Source of the DNA: Chitinophagaceae bacterium
Lineage (GTDB): Bacteria > Bacteroidota > Bacteroidia > Chitinophagales > Chitinophagaceae
DNA length: 32,495 nt
Direction of reading: 5' to 3'
Assembly (NCBI GenBank): GCA_020847395.1
Contig: JADLCD010000122.1
Coordinates: forward strand, 1 to 32,495
Below, one piece after another: positions 23,934-32,495 of this stretch. The position numbers and the translations under genes are program-made. The notes beneath the pieces were generated by a model. That model was not told the origin of the DNA. It searched no databases and saw only the letters and a list, made by a program, of their open reading frames with translations. Each line of letters starts with the position of its first letter. The stretch's first letter is position 1.

Positions 23934-25250
23934 CTATAACCCTTCCAGCAGCTCCACCACCTTCTCATGTTTGAGAATGAAATAACCAAGCCGGTCGTTA
24001 CTGATACCGTTTTTTAACTGGTAACTGAATTCCAGTTTATCGTTACTGATATTGGTTTCAAAATATTTGAAAGATATATTGGGATGGTCCCTTATTTCAT
24101 CGCCAATTTCATAAAGATGGGTTGATAAAACAAATAATGAGCTTTTAATTTTAATCAGCCCGTTTATAACGGCTAAAGAACAACGCATGGCATCCTGCAC
24201 GTTGGTTCCTTTAAATAATTCATCAATCAACACAAGCCATTTTTTGCCATTATTTATAGTGAGAATAGTTTTTTTTATACGCTGCACTTCGTTAAAAAAA
24301 TAACTCTCACCTTTCATGATATTATCTTCTACATTAATGTTGCTCAGCACGCCATCAAACAAAGAAAGTTCAAGGCTTTTAGCAGGCACTCCCATGCCAA
24401 GGTGAGCCAGAAATACCGCTACTCCCAATGATTTTATAAATGTGCTTTTGCCGGCCATATTAGCGCCGGTAAGAAAAAGAAAATTGCTGCTGGGGGATAG
24501 CTGTATATCGTATGAAACGGGTTTAGGCAATAGTATATGATATATTTTATCTGCCTTTATATATGGCTCATCAGTGATTACAAAGGTTGGAAATGTAAGC
24601 TGGTATTGCTGAACTGCTTTAGCCATAGAATACCAGGCATCTAACTGGTAATAAATTTCAGCAAGCTCTTCATACCGTGATTTAAAACTTTGCTTTAAAA
24701 AATGCCCGAAATATAAAACTTCTTTAGATGAAAATTTTTCGCCTGATTTTTTGTTTGCAAGTTCCTGCAAAGGCTGGTGCATTAACAAGCTGCGTATACG
24801 CGAAGCAAACAGTTGTAGCCGTGGTGATGCCTCCGGCGTTTCTACCAGCAAGGCTATTTGCTGTAATCCTACAATAAAATCACGGAAATGGGTAACCGAA
24901 TAACGAATCAACCCGTAATCAACACCATGAAATGTTTTATAGGCCTGTATACTGAATACATCATTTGACCTCGGAACAGGATCAAGCTGTGTGTCATAAA
25001 ACTTATCAATCATCATCATGGTTCCATTGGTAATGGAAGCAGGCCAATGATCGATACACGACAATATAAGTTTGATTATTTTTTGTGTGTCAAGAATTTT
25101 GCTGAGATCGCCGGCTGGGTCATTCATCATCCAGCGCAGCCATTCCTTACCGCCGTTGGTACGGGTAAAGTTAATTTTATGAAATACGGAAAATTCCTCT
25201 TCATGGCTGAAAAGAGCGAGATCGTTGTATGTTGTTTTATCTATCTGCAT
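23934..25250 (-). CDS. MutS-like ATPase lacking the mismatch-binding domain
   Basis: This 438-residue protein has the MutS core and ATPase (domains III and V) only: helical lever at about 10-230, Walker A GANMAGKST (262-270), Walker B WLVLIDELFKGTN (338-350, Asp343-Glu344) and the STHLYE switch. The N-terminal mismatch-recognition and connector domains of MutS1 are absent. Such short MutS homologues are widespread in Bacteroidota; a role in recombination or repair is assumed, not demonstrated. It follows pyrC by 31 nt on the same strand, so the two form an operon. Confidence 0.88.
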   Translation of the reverse strand: MQIDKTTYNDLALFSHEEEFSVFHKINFTRTNGGKEWLRWMMNDPAGDLSKILDTQKIIKLILSCIDHWPASITNGTMMMIDKFYDTQLDPVPRSNDVFSIQAYKTFHGVDYGLIRYSVTHFRDFIVGLQQIALLVETPEASPRLQLFASRIRSLLMHQPLQELANKKSGEKFSSKEVLYFGHFLKQSFKSRYEELAEIYYQLDAWYSMAKAVQQYQLTFPTFVITDEPYIKADKIYHILLPKPVSYDIQLSPSSNFLFLTGANMAGKSTFIKSLGVAVFLAHLGMGVPAKSLELSLFDGVLSNINVEDNIMKGESYFFNEVQRIKKTILTINNGKKWLVLIDELFKGTNVQDAMRCSLAVINGLIKIKSSLFVLSTHLYEIGDEIRDHPNISFKYFETNISNDKLEFSYQLKNGISNDRLGYFILKHEKVVELLEGL

Positions 25251-25281
25251 TACTTATACATCCTGACTAAAAAATCTATTC

Positions 25282-26673
25282 TTACCTGTCAAAGCTCAGC
25301 CTCATTCCCTTATTAGATTCATCCCAGTTAGTATTTCCATAATTTTCGTATACTAAATTCCCGTTCACAAAAGTATGGGTTATGGTAGCGGGGAATGTAA
25401 ACCCTTCCAAAGGGCTCCATGCGCATTTGTATAATATATTACCAGGCTCAGCCTTCCACGGCTTGTTAATATCCACTATTACCAGGTCTCCCCAATATCC
25501 TTCACGTATATATCCCCTGTCTTTAATATTAAAACAATCTGCCACGGCATGGCTCATTTTTTCTACAATTTTCTCCAGGCTTATTTTACCCAGCCGGTAA
25601 TAATACAGCATTAACAATAAAGGGTGTTGTACCAGGGGTAACCCTGCATGTGCATGCTCGTAAGTAATATCATCCTTTTTTACCAGCTTCGTTTGTTCAT
25701 TCCTGTAATATCCTTTTTCCTGCAATGTGTGAGGCGCATGGTCTGTTGCAATAACATCCAGCCTGTCATCAAGCAGGGCTTTCCACAATCCTTCTTTATT
25801 ATGCTTTGCCTTAATAGCCGGGTTGCATTTTATAAGATAACCAAACTGCTCATAATCGCTGCTGTCAAAATGAAGATGGTGAACACATACTTCGCAGGTA
25901 ATACGTTTATCTTTTAACGGTATAAGGTTAGTAAATAGCTGCAATTCTTTTTCTGTAGATATATGCAATATATGCAGCCGGCTGTTGTGTTTTTTGGCGA
26001 ACTGTATAGCAGTGAATGAAGATTCAAAACAGGCATCTTCATTGCGGATTACCGGGTGGTCAGATGCCTCTAATACCGGCTTTGATTGCTTTAGCTTTTC
26101 ATAGTTGGCTTTAATTATTTTTTCATCTTCGCAATGCGTGGCTATCAATACTTCACTCTCCCTGAAAATTTTATCGAGGGTAAGGTAATTGTCTACCAGC
26201 ATATTACCAGTGCTTGAACCCATAAAAATCTTCACTCCGCAAATGTCTTTTTTAAGGGCATTTACCTTTAATACTTCTTCCGCATTGTTATTAGCCGTAC
26301 CCATAAAAAACGAATAATTAGCCAGCGAGGTTTGCGAGGCAATGGTATATTTATCCTCAAGCAGCGGTATGGTTAACGCATTGGGTACGGTATTGGGCAT
26401 TTCCATAAAAGAAGTAACGCCCCCGGCAACCGCCGCCTTTGATTCTGAATATATGGTAGCCTTATGCGTCAATCCCGGTTCACGAAAATGCACCTGGTCG
26501 TCTATAACACCAGGCAAAATATATTTCCCTTCTCCGTTAATCTCTTGTATATTGTTATTCAAAGCAATCATTTTCGCAATCTTTTCTATACGCCCTTTCT
26601 TTATTAAAACATCCATTGCAGCAATATTGCGCTCATTAACTACATTTATATTCTTAATTAAATAATCTTTCAT
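25282..26673 (-). CDS. pyrC: Dihydroorotase-family amidohydrolase
   Basis: The 463-residue enzyme (start ATG 26673, after the in-frame ATG at 26697) has the amidohydrolase features of class I-type dihydroorotase: ILPGVIDDQVHFREPG, Lys148 (GVKIF, the site carboxylated in many relatives), His180 (ATHCEDE), His237 (HILHIST) and Asp311 (ATDHAPHT). In the first metal motif the usual HxH is Gln60-Val-His62, i.e. one zinc ligand is replaced, as appears common in Bacteroidota members. Dihydroorotase closes carbamoyl aspartate to dihydroorotate in pyrimidine synthesis; allantoinase/hydantoinase remain alternatives. It heads an operon with the MutS-like gene. Confidence 0.85.
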   Translation of the reverse strand: MKDYLIKNINVVNERNIAAMDVLIKKGRIEKIAKMIALNNNIQEINGEGKYILPGVIDDQVHFREPGLTHKATIYSESKAAVAGGVTSFMEMPNTVPNALTIPLLEDKYTIASQTSLANYSFFMGTANNNAEEVLKVNALKKDICGVKIFMGSSTGNMLVDNYLTLDKIFRESEVLIATHCEDEKIIKANYEKLKQSKPVLEASDHPVIRNEDACFESSFTAIQFAKKHNSRLHILHISTEKELQLFTNLIPLKDKRITCEVCVHHLHFDSSDYEQFGYLIKCNPAIKAKHNKEGLWKALLDDRLDVIATDHAPHTLQEKGYYRNEQTKLVKKDDITYEHAHAGLPLVQHPLLLMLYYYRLGKISLEKIVEKMSHAVADCFNIKDRGYIREGYWGDLVIVDINKPWKAEPGNILYKCAWSPLEGFTFPATITHTFVNGNLVYENYGNTNWDESNKGMRLSFDR

Positions 26674-26802
26674 CTTATACCAATAATATGTATGCAATTT
26701 AAACGAATACCTTTACTTTTACACACCTTTAAAAGCCCGATCCTAATATCTTGAGTCCTAATAATAATCTTCCCTGATTAATGTTTTGAAACATTGACTA
26801 CA

Positions 26803-29022
26803 ATGAAGAAACTTACGATTTCTATTCTGGTTGTTTATGCTGCATTTGCAGCGCAAGGTCAGCAAAGGTCTAAAATGAATTTTGACCTTGACAAAATATG
26901 GAGCGGATATTTTGACGAACGGAAATATATAGTGCATTTAATGAATCAATCGTCAAGATTTGCCTGGATTCAGTCAGACACAGGGATTACCGCTCCCCAG
27001 GTAATACTGGCGCTGGATTTTAATACCGCCCGTATTGTAGATACCTTATTTTCTAACCAGGTAAAAAGAGATACAGATTCTCTCGCTACTACTTTTACTT
27101 ATTTTCAGGACTTTCTTTTTTCGCCAAATGATAGTAAAATACTTATTCAAACACAAATTGAGCCTTACAATAATATTTCGCAAAAAGCATTTAATTATGT
27201 TTGGGATACTGATAAAAAAATTCTGAACGTAGTATCTGCAAACGGTAAGCAGTTGTGTCCTGCATTTTCGCCTGACAGCAAATATCTTTCTTATGTTTTG
27301 GATGGCAACCTGTATTTACTGGATGTTGATAAAAACGAAACCGTACCAGTTACTGTAGATGGTGCTCCAGGTGAATTTATATACGGAATGGCTGATGCTC
27401 TTTATGAAAATGGCTTTGGCATGACAAAGGCATACGAATGGAGTACCGATGGCAAGTATATAGCCATGCTGCGCTTTAATGAAAACACGGTAAAGCAATA
27501 CCCTGTTACCATATATGAGCGACCTTATGCTGAGGTGCACAGGCAACGCTACCCGCTTGCCGGTGAAATGGTGCCTGACGTAAAAGCTTTTGTTTATGAT
27601 ATTGTCAATAAGCTTTTTATTTCAATTGATGTTGGCGTAAATCCTGACCAATACATTACCGGTATTAAATGGGCGCCTGATAATAAAACACTGCTGGTGC
27701 AAAAACTTACCCGCGACCAAAGAAGACTTGAGGTATTAAAAGTAGATGCGCTTACAGGCAAAAGTAATGTTCTTTTTGCGGAAGAACGCCTCGATAATTA
27801 TGTTGCTGTTACTGCAGATAATGGATGGTTTATTAATGAAGGAAAATCTTTTTTATGGCTAAGTGAAAAAGACGGATACCGCCATATCTACAATATAAAC
27901 CTCGATTCTACAGGTGTACAACCCCTTACTTCCGGTAAATGGGAGGTACTATCTGTAGAAGGAACAGATGACACAAAGAAAGAAATATTTTTTACTTCAA
28001 ACGAAATAAGTTCAAGGCAAAAGCAATTGTATAAAATAGGTTACGACGGTAAAAATAAAACGCGCATTACAACTGCGGCAGGCGTTCATGAAGTAAGCAT
28101 CAGTAATGATAAAAGATTTTTCTTTGATGAGTTTTCCACTGTAAATACGCCTTCAGTATACCAGTCGGTTTCCATTAATGGAAAAAATCCTAAAAAGTTA
28201 ATTGAGAATAAAGAGCTGAAAGATCGAATGAAAGATTTTGGCATTCCTGATGCTGATTTCTTTACGGTTAAGGCTAACGACAGTATGGTTATGAACGGGT
28301 GGCTTATCCGCCCTTATCAAACATCCAAATCTAAACTACCATTAATATTATATGTATATGGGGGCGCTACCAGGCAGGAGTCGCTTGATAAATGGAATGA
28401 TAAATTTACGCTTACTATGCGCTGGCTGGCTAACCAGGGCTATATGGTGGCATGTATAGATCCGAGAGGAACCCCCGGTAAAGGCGAAGCTTTCAGAAAA
28501 AGCAATTATAAATCTTCGGGCGATATTGAAATAGAAGACCTGCTGAAAGTGAAAAATTTCCTTTTTAGAAATTATCGCATTGATACTGCACGAACTGCGG
28601 TTATGGGTTGGAGTTATGGCGGCTACCTGGCTGCTTTGGCACAAACCAAGTATGCGGGGCAATTTAGCGCTGCCATTGCTATTGCACCGGTAACCAACTG
28701 GAGGTTTTATGAAAATATTTATGCAGAACGCCTGCTTGGTTTACCCAGTGAAAATGCGGAAATATATAAACAGGCTTCGCCTGTTACATTTACCGATAAT
28801 TATAAAGGCGGTTTGTTTTTAGTGCATGGCACTGCTGATGATAATGTGCATTTGCAGAACAGTCTTGAGCTGAGCAAGCAATTAACCAACAGCAGGAAAA
28901 CAAATTTTGATCAGCATTTTTATGCAGATAAAACACATAACCTGAGCGACGGCACACCCAATATATTGCGTATAAGCCTGTACACACGTATAAAAGATTT
29001 TTTAGAAAAAGAATTTAAATAA
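26803..29022 (+). CDS. S9 prolyl oligopeptidase family, DPP-IV/prolyl tripeptidyl peptidase type
   Basis: The 739 residues begin with a signal peptide (about 1-19, AAFAAQGQ; the ATG at 26803 is preferred to the TTG at 26794). The N-terminal beta-propeller of DPP-IV is followed by an alpha/beta hydrolase with Ser604 in GWSYGG, Asp679/680 in HGTADDN and His712 in KTHNLSDG. The glutamate pair that binds the free N-terminus in DPP-IV is represented by LYENGFG with one Glu, more like prolyl tripeptidyl peptidase A. It is exported and likely trims Pro-containing peptides. Promoter-like TAATGTTTTG is present at 26778. It is divergent from pyrC. Confidence 0.9.
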   Translation: MKKLTISILVVYAAFAAQGQQRSKMNFDLDKIWSGYFDERKYIVHLMNQSSRFAWIQSDTGITAPQVILALDFNTARIVDTLFSNQVKRDTDSLATTFTYFQDFLFSPNDSKILIQTQIEPYNNISQKAFNYVWDTDKKILNVVSANGKQLCPAFSPDSKYLSYVLDGNLYLLDVDKNETVPVTVDGAPGEFIYGMADALYENGFGMTKAYEWSTDGKYIAMLRFNENTVKQYPVTIYERPYAEVHRQRYPLAGEMVPDVKAFVYDIVNKLFISIDVGVNPDQYITGIKWAPDNKTLLVQKLTRDQRRLEVLKVDALTGKSNVLFAEERLDNYVAVTADNGWFINEGKSFLWLSEKDGYRHIYNINLDSTGVQPLTSGKWEVLSVEGTDDTKKEIFFTSNEISSRQKQLYKIGYDGKNKTRITTAAGVHEVSISNDKRFFFDEFSTVNTPSVYQSVSINGKNPKKLIENKELKDRMKDFGIPDADFFTVKANDSMVMNGWLIRPYQTSKSKLPLILYVYGGATRQESLDKWNDKFTLTMRWLANQGYMVACIDPRGTPGKGEAFRKSNYKSSGDIEIEDLLKVKNFLFRNYRIDTARTAVMGWSYGGYLAALAQTKYAGQFSAAIAIAPVTNWRFYENIYAERLLGLPSENAEIYKQASPVTFTDNYKGGLFLVHGTADDNVHLQNSLELSKQLTNSRKTNFDQHFYADKTHNLSDGTPNILRISLYTRIKDFLEKEFK

Positions 29023-29272
29023 GATTTTTTTTGGGAGATATGGGGCGTGAATGGCCAATTAATATTTTAAGGTGCTGACGATATAAAACAACTTACACAA
29101 AACTGGTTTTACTGTATAAAAAATGACGATATCAAACTACTTATTCATGAATAGGTTTTTAAAACTTCGATCCACAGCCTGCTATATTTTTATACCATAT
29201 CCACATTAGGCGCCTGTTTTTACGCGGGATATGTACTACGGCTGAGTAAAGGAAATATTTTGAACCCCGTAA

Positions 29273-29340
29273 GAGATTGCTTCTCCCGCCAAAATATTCA
29301 CTCAATTCAAATGATCATGCTGGCGGGCTCGCAAATACGG
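29273..29340 (+). repeat. Dispersed hairpin repeat, copy A
   Basis: GAGATTGCTTCT is followed by a 43-nt core from CCCGCC (29285) to GGCGGG (ends 29327; stem CCCGCCA/TGGCGGG) and then CTCGCAAATACG. The core length equals copies B and C. Confidence 0.75.
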
Positions 29341-29401
29341 GCAAGTGGTTGAGGTATTGTATACTTTGCCTTAGTGCTGGTTGAAAAAAATAAACACTCT
29401 C

Positions 29402-29469
29402 GCCCGTCACTGCGAACCCGCCCGCAGGTTGTATGAAATCAAAAGCATGTTGCGGCGGGTGAGAAATCC
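29402..29469 (-). repeat. Dispersed hairpin repeat, copy B (inverted relative to A)
   Basis: On the plus strand: GTCACTGCGAA, then a 43-nt core from CCCGCC (29417) to GGCGGG (ends 29459), then TGAGAAATCC. The stem is extended (CCCGCC, one bulged C, GCA with TGCGGCGGG). The core agrees with the reverse complement of copy C at 35 of 43 positions by my count. Confidence 0.8.
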
Positions 29470-29735
29470 GTTTGGCAGTAATGCAAAAGTTGAGCATAAG
29501 TACAAAAGCCCAGCAGTTTTCTCCCTCGTAAAAGAGCGATTTAACTACGATGTTCGTGTTGGCTCAGTCGAAAGGACGAAACTGTGTTGGTTTTAATGTC
29601 AGCAACAAAGGAAACTCCTTCAGGAATATCCTTGTTAAACCTCTTTGGAAAATGCGTGCTAAACTATCTGTATACAGTGTAAATTACAGCACCAAATATT
29701 TTGCGATCAGCTAAGTTAGTGTAAGCTTATAATTT

Positions 29736-31718
29736 TTGCCATTGAGTACCCCCAAATATATATATGTTAATAGGATTGTATTATTAAATACGCTGGTGTT
29801 ATTTTCTATTGCGTTTATTCATAAAGCTTCAGCACAGTCAGGCAATCCTTATCATATAAACGGTAATGCCTCCCAGGAAAATTGCAATTGTTATATCCTC
29901 ACGCCTAATCAAACTTTTGCATCCGGATCGGTTTGGAATATCAATAAAATCAATCTTAATCAATCATTCGATTATCACTTTAATGTGTATTTGGGATGCA
30001 ATGATACGGAAGGTGCAGACGGTATTGCTTTTGTGCTGCAACCTATAAGTACGAGTATTGGTAGCTCCGGCGAAGGTTTGGGAGTGGAGGGTGTTTCGCC
30101 TTCTGTAATAGTGGCTATTGATACTTACCAAAACACCAATAAAAATGACCCTGCATATGATCACCTGGATATTCATTTAAATGGCGACCTCGTTCATGGC
30201 ACGGCCAATAATATTGCCGGGCCTGTGCAGGCTTTAGCTGGTAGTGATAATATTGAAGATTGCCAATGGCATGTTTTCAGAATATCATGGAATACTGTAA
30301 GTAAAGTGATATCTGTTTATATGGATGGCAATCAAAGATTAACTGCCAATATCGATCTTGTACAAACTATTTTTGCAGGAGACCCTATGGTATTCTGGGG
30401 ATTTACGGCCGCAACAGGGGGCGCAACCAATCAACAAAAATTTTGCACTTCGCTTAATGCGCAGTTTTCTTTGCCTGCAAATCAAATAACCTGTTATCCC
30501 ACACCTATACAATTTGTTGACAGTTCAACCTCTTTTGGAAATATCGTGAAATGGTATTGGGATTTTGGAGATGGCACAACAGATACCACAGCACATCCTC
30601 CATTACATGTATATCCTGAACCGGGAAACTATACCGTTAAGCTGAATATACTTGGCAATAACGGGTGTATTTCAGATACTTTCCGGCAACAGGTGGTGGC
30701 AGGGTCAAAGCCGCTGGCCGATTTTGATTTTAAATCCCCGCCGTATTGCGATGATAAAATGATACCATTTAATGATCTGTCAGGAGTGGCTTATGGAACA
30801 ATTGATCAATGGAAGTGGACGGTGAATGGAACCAGCTTTATTACAAACGATACTGAATTTTACAAACGGTTACCCGTTGGCGTAAACAATATTTCATTAC
30901 AGGTTGGCACTAAAGAAGGATGCTTATCTGATATCGCAGATAAAACGCTGTTGGTAGAACGCCATCCTGAAATAACTATAAGTGGACGAACATATGCATG
31001 TAAAGAAGAAGAAGTTCGTTTTATGGCTACCAACGAAACCCCCGCTTTATCCATTCAATCGTTCAACTGGAATTTTGGAGATAGTCAAACAGGTAGCTCC
31101 AATACTGCTTTTCACAGCTATGCAGATACCGGCACATATACTATATCGGGCTATGCCATTGCAGATAACGGATGTTCATCAGATACGCTTTCTCAAAATA
31201 TTATTATTTACGGCACCTATGCATTTGCAGGAAACGATACTGTAGTTGCTATTGGGCAATCGTTGCAACTTCAGGCATCAGGAGGGAAATATTTCAACTG
31301 GTCGCCTTCTTTTAATCTCAATGATGCTGAGATAGCTAACCCGGTTGCTGCCATTACAGATGATATTACCTATACAGTTACCGTTTCCTCTGATGCGGGT
31401 TGTGCAACAACAGATGACATAACAATAAAAGCGTTTAAAGGCCCTGAATTTTATGTGCCAAATGCGTTTACACCAAACGGAGACGGAAAGAATGATGTTT
31501 TTCGTTTTACAGCAGTTGGAATGACAGAGGTACATTATTTCAACATCTTTAACCGATATGGGCAAATGGTATATTCCTCAAAAAATCCCGGCCAGGGTTG
31601 GGATGGAAAAGTAAATGGCAGGCTTCAGTCAACAGGTACATATGTATGGATGATTGCGGGAAAAGATTATTCAGGAAAAATTATCAAAAGAAAAGGAATC
31701 GTAACCCTGTTGAAATAG
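29736..31718 (+). CDS. L-type lectin / PKD-repeat protein with T9SS type B sorting domain
   Basis: Domains in rough order over 660 residues: signal peptide (about 10-34, HKASAQ), bacterial L-type lectin-like domain (about 35-245; GADGIAFVLQP, WHVFRISW), PKD domains (about 248-325, VKWYWDFGDGTTD; 326-405; 408-492, FNWNFGDSQTG), a further beta domain and the C-terminal gliding/T9SS type B sorting domain (about 570-660; PNAFTPNGDGKNDVF, NRYGQMVYSS). It should be exported by Sec and then through T9SS to the surface or medium, binding glycans. The start codon must be TTG (29736 or 29742), as no in-frame ATG precedes the signal peptide. It is convergent with the DUF4870 gene. Confidence 0.9.
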   Translation: MPLSTPKYIYVNRIVLLNTLVLFSIAFIHKASAQSGNPYHINGNASQENCNCYILTPNQTFASGSVWNINKINLNQSFDYHFNVYLGCNDTEGADGIAFVLQPISTSIGSSGEGLGVEGVSPSVIVAIDTYQNTNKNDPAYDHLDIHLNGDLVHGTANNIAGPVQALAGSDNIEDCQWHVFRISWNTVSKVISVYMDGNQRLTANIDLVQTIFAGDPMVFWGFTAATGGATNQQKFCTSLNAQFSLPANQITCYPTPIQFVDSSTSFGNIVKWYWDFGDGTTDTTAHPPLHVYPEPGNYTVKLNILGNNGCISDTFRQQVVAGSKPLADFDFKSPPYCDDKMIPFNDLSGVAYGTIDQWKWTVNGTSFITNDTEFYKRLPVGVNNISLQVGTKEGCLSDIADKTLLVERHPEITISGRTYACKEEEVRFMATNETPALSIQSFNWNFGDSQTGSSNTAFHSYADTGTYTISGYAIADNGCSSDTLSQNIIIYGTYAFAGNDTVVAIGQSLQLQASGGKYFNWSPSFNLNDAEIANPVAAITDDITYTVTVSSDAGCATTDDITIKAFKGPEFYVPNAFTPNGDGKNDVFRFTAVGMTEVHYFNIFNRYGQMVYSSKNPGQGWDGKVNGRLQSTGTYVWMIAGKDYSGKIIKRKGIVTLLK

Positions 31719-31822
31719 GATGTAATAAATTATAGAACACAGATGAAACAGATATCACGGAAGCTGTCCGTATTATTAAGTTTCAACTGTGTATTCAGTG
31801 TACTATTCTATAAAAAAGATAA

Positions 31823-32185
31823 TTACTTTATCAGCCTCAATGTTAAGGGATAACGGTACAGCTTTCCATCACTTGCTTTTACGGTAGCAACAATTACTAA
31901 TATCAAAGCCATTATACCCGGAAGCCATAGAAAAAACCACCCGATAACAGAAATCAATAAAATAATTACTACCAATACCAGGGTTATTTGAAAGTTCAAA
32001 GATTCTTTGGCGTGTGCCGCAACAAAAGCAGATTCATCTTTCTTAATAAGATATATTATCAGCGGTGCCAGTATAGGAGCAACAAAAGTGAGCACATGCG
32101 AAAGTATTGCAAGGGTTTTTTCATCGCTTGAGGGAGGAATTACTGGTTGTTCTTCTGTACCGAGTAATTTACTTTGCTGGTCCAT
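31823..32185 (-). CDS. DUF4870-family membrane protein
   Basis: The 120-residue protein has an N-terminal polar region (SSDEKTLAILSHVLTF), then about three transmembrane segments (FVAPILAPLIIYLIKK; ITLVLVVIILLISVIGWFFLWLPGIMALILVIVATV) and ends in the DUF4870 signature of KASDGKLYRYPLTLRLIK. The HAKESLNFQITL motif is characteristic. Function is unknown; members are small membrane proteins found widely in bacteria. It is convergent with the T9SS cargo gene. Confidence 0.9.
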   Translation of the reverse strand: MDQQSKLLGTEEQPVIPPSSDEKTLAILSHVLTFVAPILAPLIIYLIKKDESAFVAAHAKESLNFQITLVLVVIILLISVIGWFFLWLPGIMALILVIVATVKASDGKLYRYPLTLRLIK

Positions 32186-32495
32186 AATGTAGTTGGTTTT
32201 ATACCGAAATATAAACCAAATAGTACAGATTTCATAATTGGGAAATGCTTCAAATTTTCGTATGCTATATTGTATGTGAGCAGTCCTCTGCTGTAAACTT
32301 TATCTGTCTGTATCGTGTATACAGAAAGATCCCTCCTTTGGTCGGGCAAAATATAAAGATGACATTTAAGTAGCTTGCCGTAAAAGCATCATCCTTAAGG
32401 GGTGAAAGAAACAATCTCTTATAAGTTTTTAAAGGAGGAGATTGCTTCTCCCGCCGCAACACGCATCTAACTACATACAACCTTCAGGCGGGATC
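32186..32495. other. Non-coding right edge of the window
   Basis: No ORF that I would call a gene. The first part upstream of the DUF4870 start has TATATTTC on the minus strand (32207-32214) as a weak -7 box. The last 58 bases are a third dispersed repeat, cut by the window end. Confidence 0.5.
32438..32495 (+). repeat. Dispersed hairpin repeat, copy C (truncated by window end)
   Basis: GAGATTGCTTCT (32438-32449) leads to a 43-nt core from CCCGCC (32450) to GGCGGG (ends 32492), then ATC at the edge. Same orientation as copy A. Confidence 0.75.

Larger units (their letters stand above)
29023..29735. other. 713-nt non-coding interval with paired dispersed repeats
   Basis: No credible gene is present; a 71-codon ORF on the plus strand (29381-29596) is just the reading of the repeat. 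The interval carries two mosaic hairpin repeats in opposite orientations (29273-29340 and 29402-29469). Elsewhere it is AT-rich with no hairpin, tRNA or motif I recognise. TTATAATTTTTG just before the following gene resembles a -7 box with one extra base. Confidence 0.6.

Noticed and set aside
29381-29596. 71-codon plus-strand ORF in the 29-kb spacer
   Set aside because: It is the reading of dispersed repeat B and its flanks; the composition is repeat-derived and no start context or homology is visible.

Overview
The window reads as a chromosomal segment of a Bacteroidota bacterium, most likely a Chitinophagaceae-type or related gliding, aerobic, non-enteric member. This rests on the gliding-motility lipoprotein GldH, a C-terminal type IX secretion (T9SS) type B sorting domain, a DUF5916 outer-membrane protein, a menaquinone futalosine-pathway enzyme (MqnC), AT-rich DNA, mostly weak Shine-Dalgarno sequences, and several promoters of the Bacteroidota form TAnnTTTG. 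I see no rRNA, tRNA, CRISPR array, prophage or intact insertion sequence. The family and genus placement is inference.

Layout. 0.1-2.6 kb: two minus-strand peptidases (M16 zinc peptidase; secreted aspartyl protease with PDZ). 2.7-3.8 kb: mqnC, plus strand. 3.9-4.9 kb: a short LpxD-like acyltransferase, minus strand. 4.9-5.3 kb: a 440-nt non-coding stretch with a nested hairpin and a textbook terminator just upstream of the next start codon. 5.3-9.0 kb: a tight plus-strand run rluE-like, yicC, gldH, sensor kinase, response regulator, the last three overlapping. 9.3-15.1 kb: three exported or envelope proteins (a W/Y/G-rich protein with a repetitive Q/R tail, an OmpA-family lipoprotein, a CBM9-like/DUF5916 barrel) separated by strong terminators. 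15.1-16.5 kb: a nucleosidase and two small ORFs. 16.6-21.2 kb: a three-gene operon of an M48-like protease, a lipoprotein and a 954-residue protein that joins a type-1 copper (cupredoxin) domain to a dehydrogenase-like propeller and HEAT-like repeats. 21.2-29.0 kb: a membrane protein, M28 peptidase, tadA-like deaminase, a MutS-like ATPase with pyrC-like dihydroorotase, and a DPP-IV-like peptidase. 29.0-29.7 kb: 700 nt non-coding with two dispersed repeats. 29.7-32.2 kb: a lectin/PKD T9SS cargo protein and a DUF4870 membrane protein; a third copy of the dispersed repeat runs off the window end.

How the genes fit together. Much of the window serves the cell envelope: GldH and the T9SS cargo point to an active gliding/T9SS machinery, and the many exported peptidases (M16, aspartyl, M48-like, M28, S9) suit a protein- and polymer-degrading lifestyle. 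MqnC marks menaquinone synthesis through futalosine. Housekeeping genes (rluE-like, yicC, tadA, pyrC) are scattered between them.

Best candidates for something new: (1) three copies of a mosaic hairpin repeat with an identical 43-nt CCCGCC-to-GGCGGG core; (2) the cupredoxin-dehydrogenase fusion without a heme c motif, in an operon with a metalloprotease and a lipoprotein; (3) the hairpin-plus-terminator leader in front of the rluE-like gene; (4) a near-perfect 28-nt palindrome over the promoter of the M28 peptidase gene; (5) two small ORFs at 15.9-16.5 kb.
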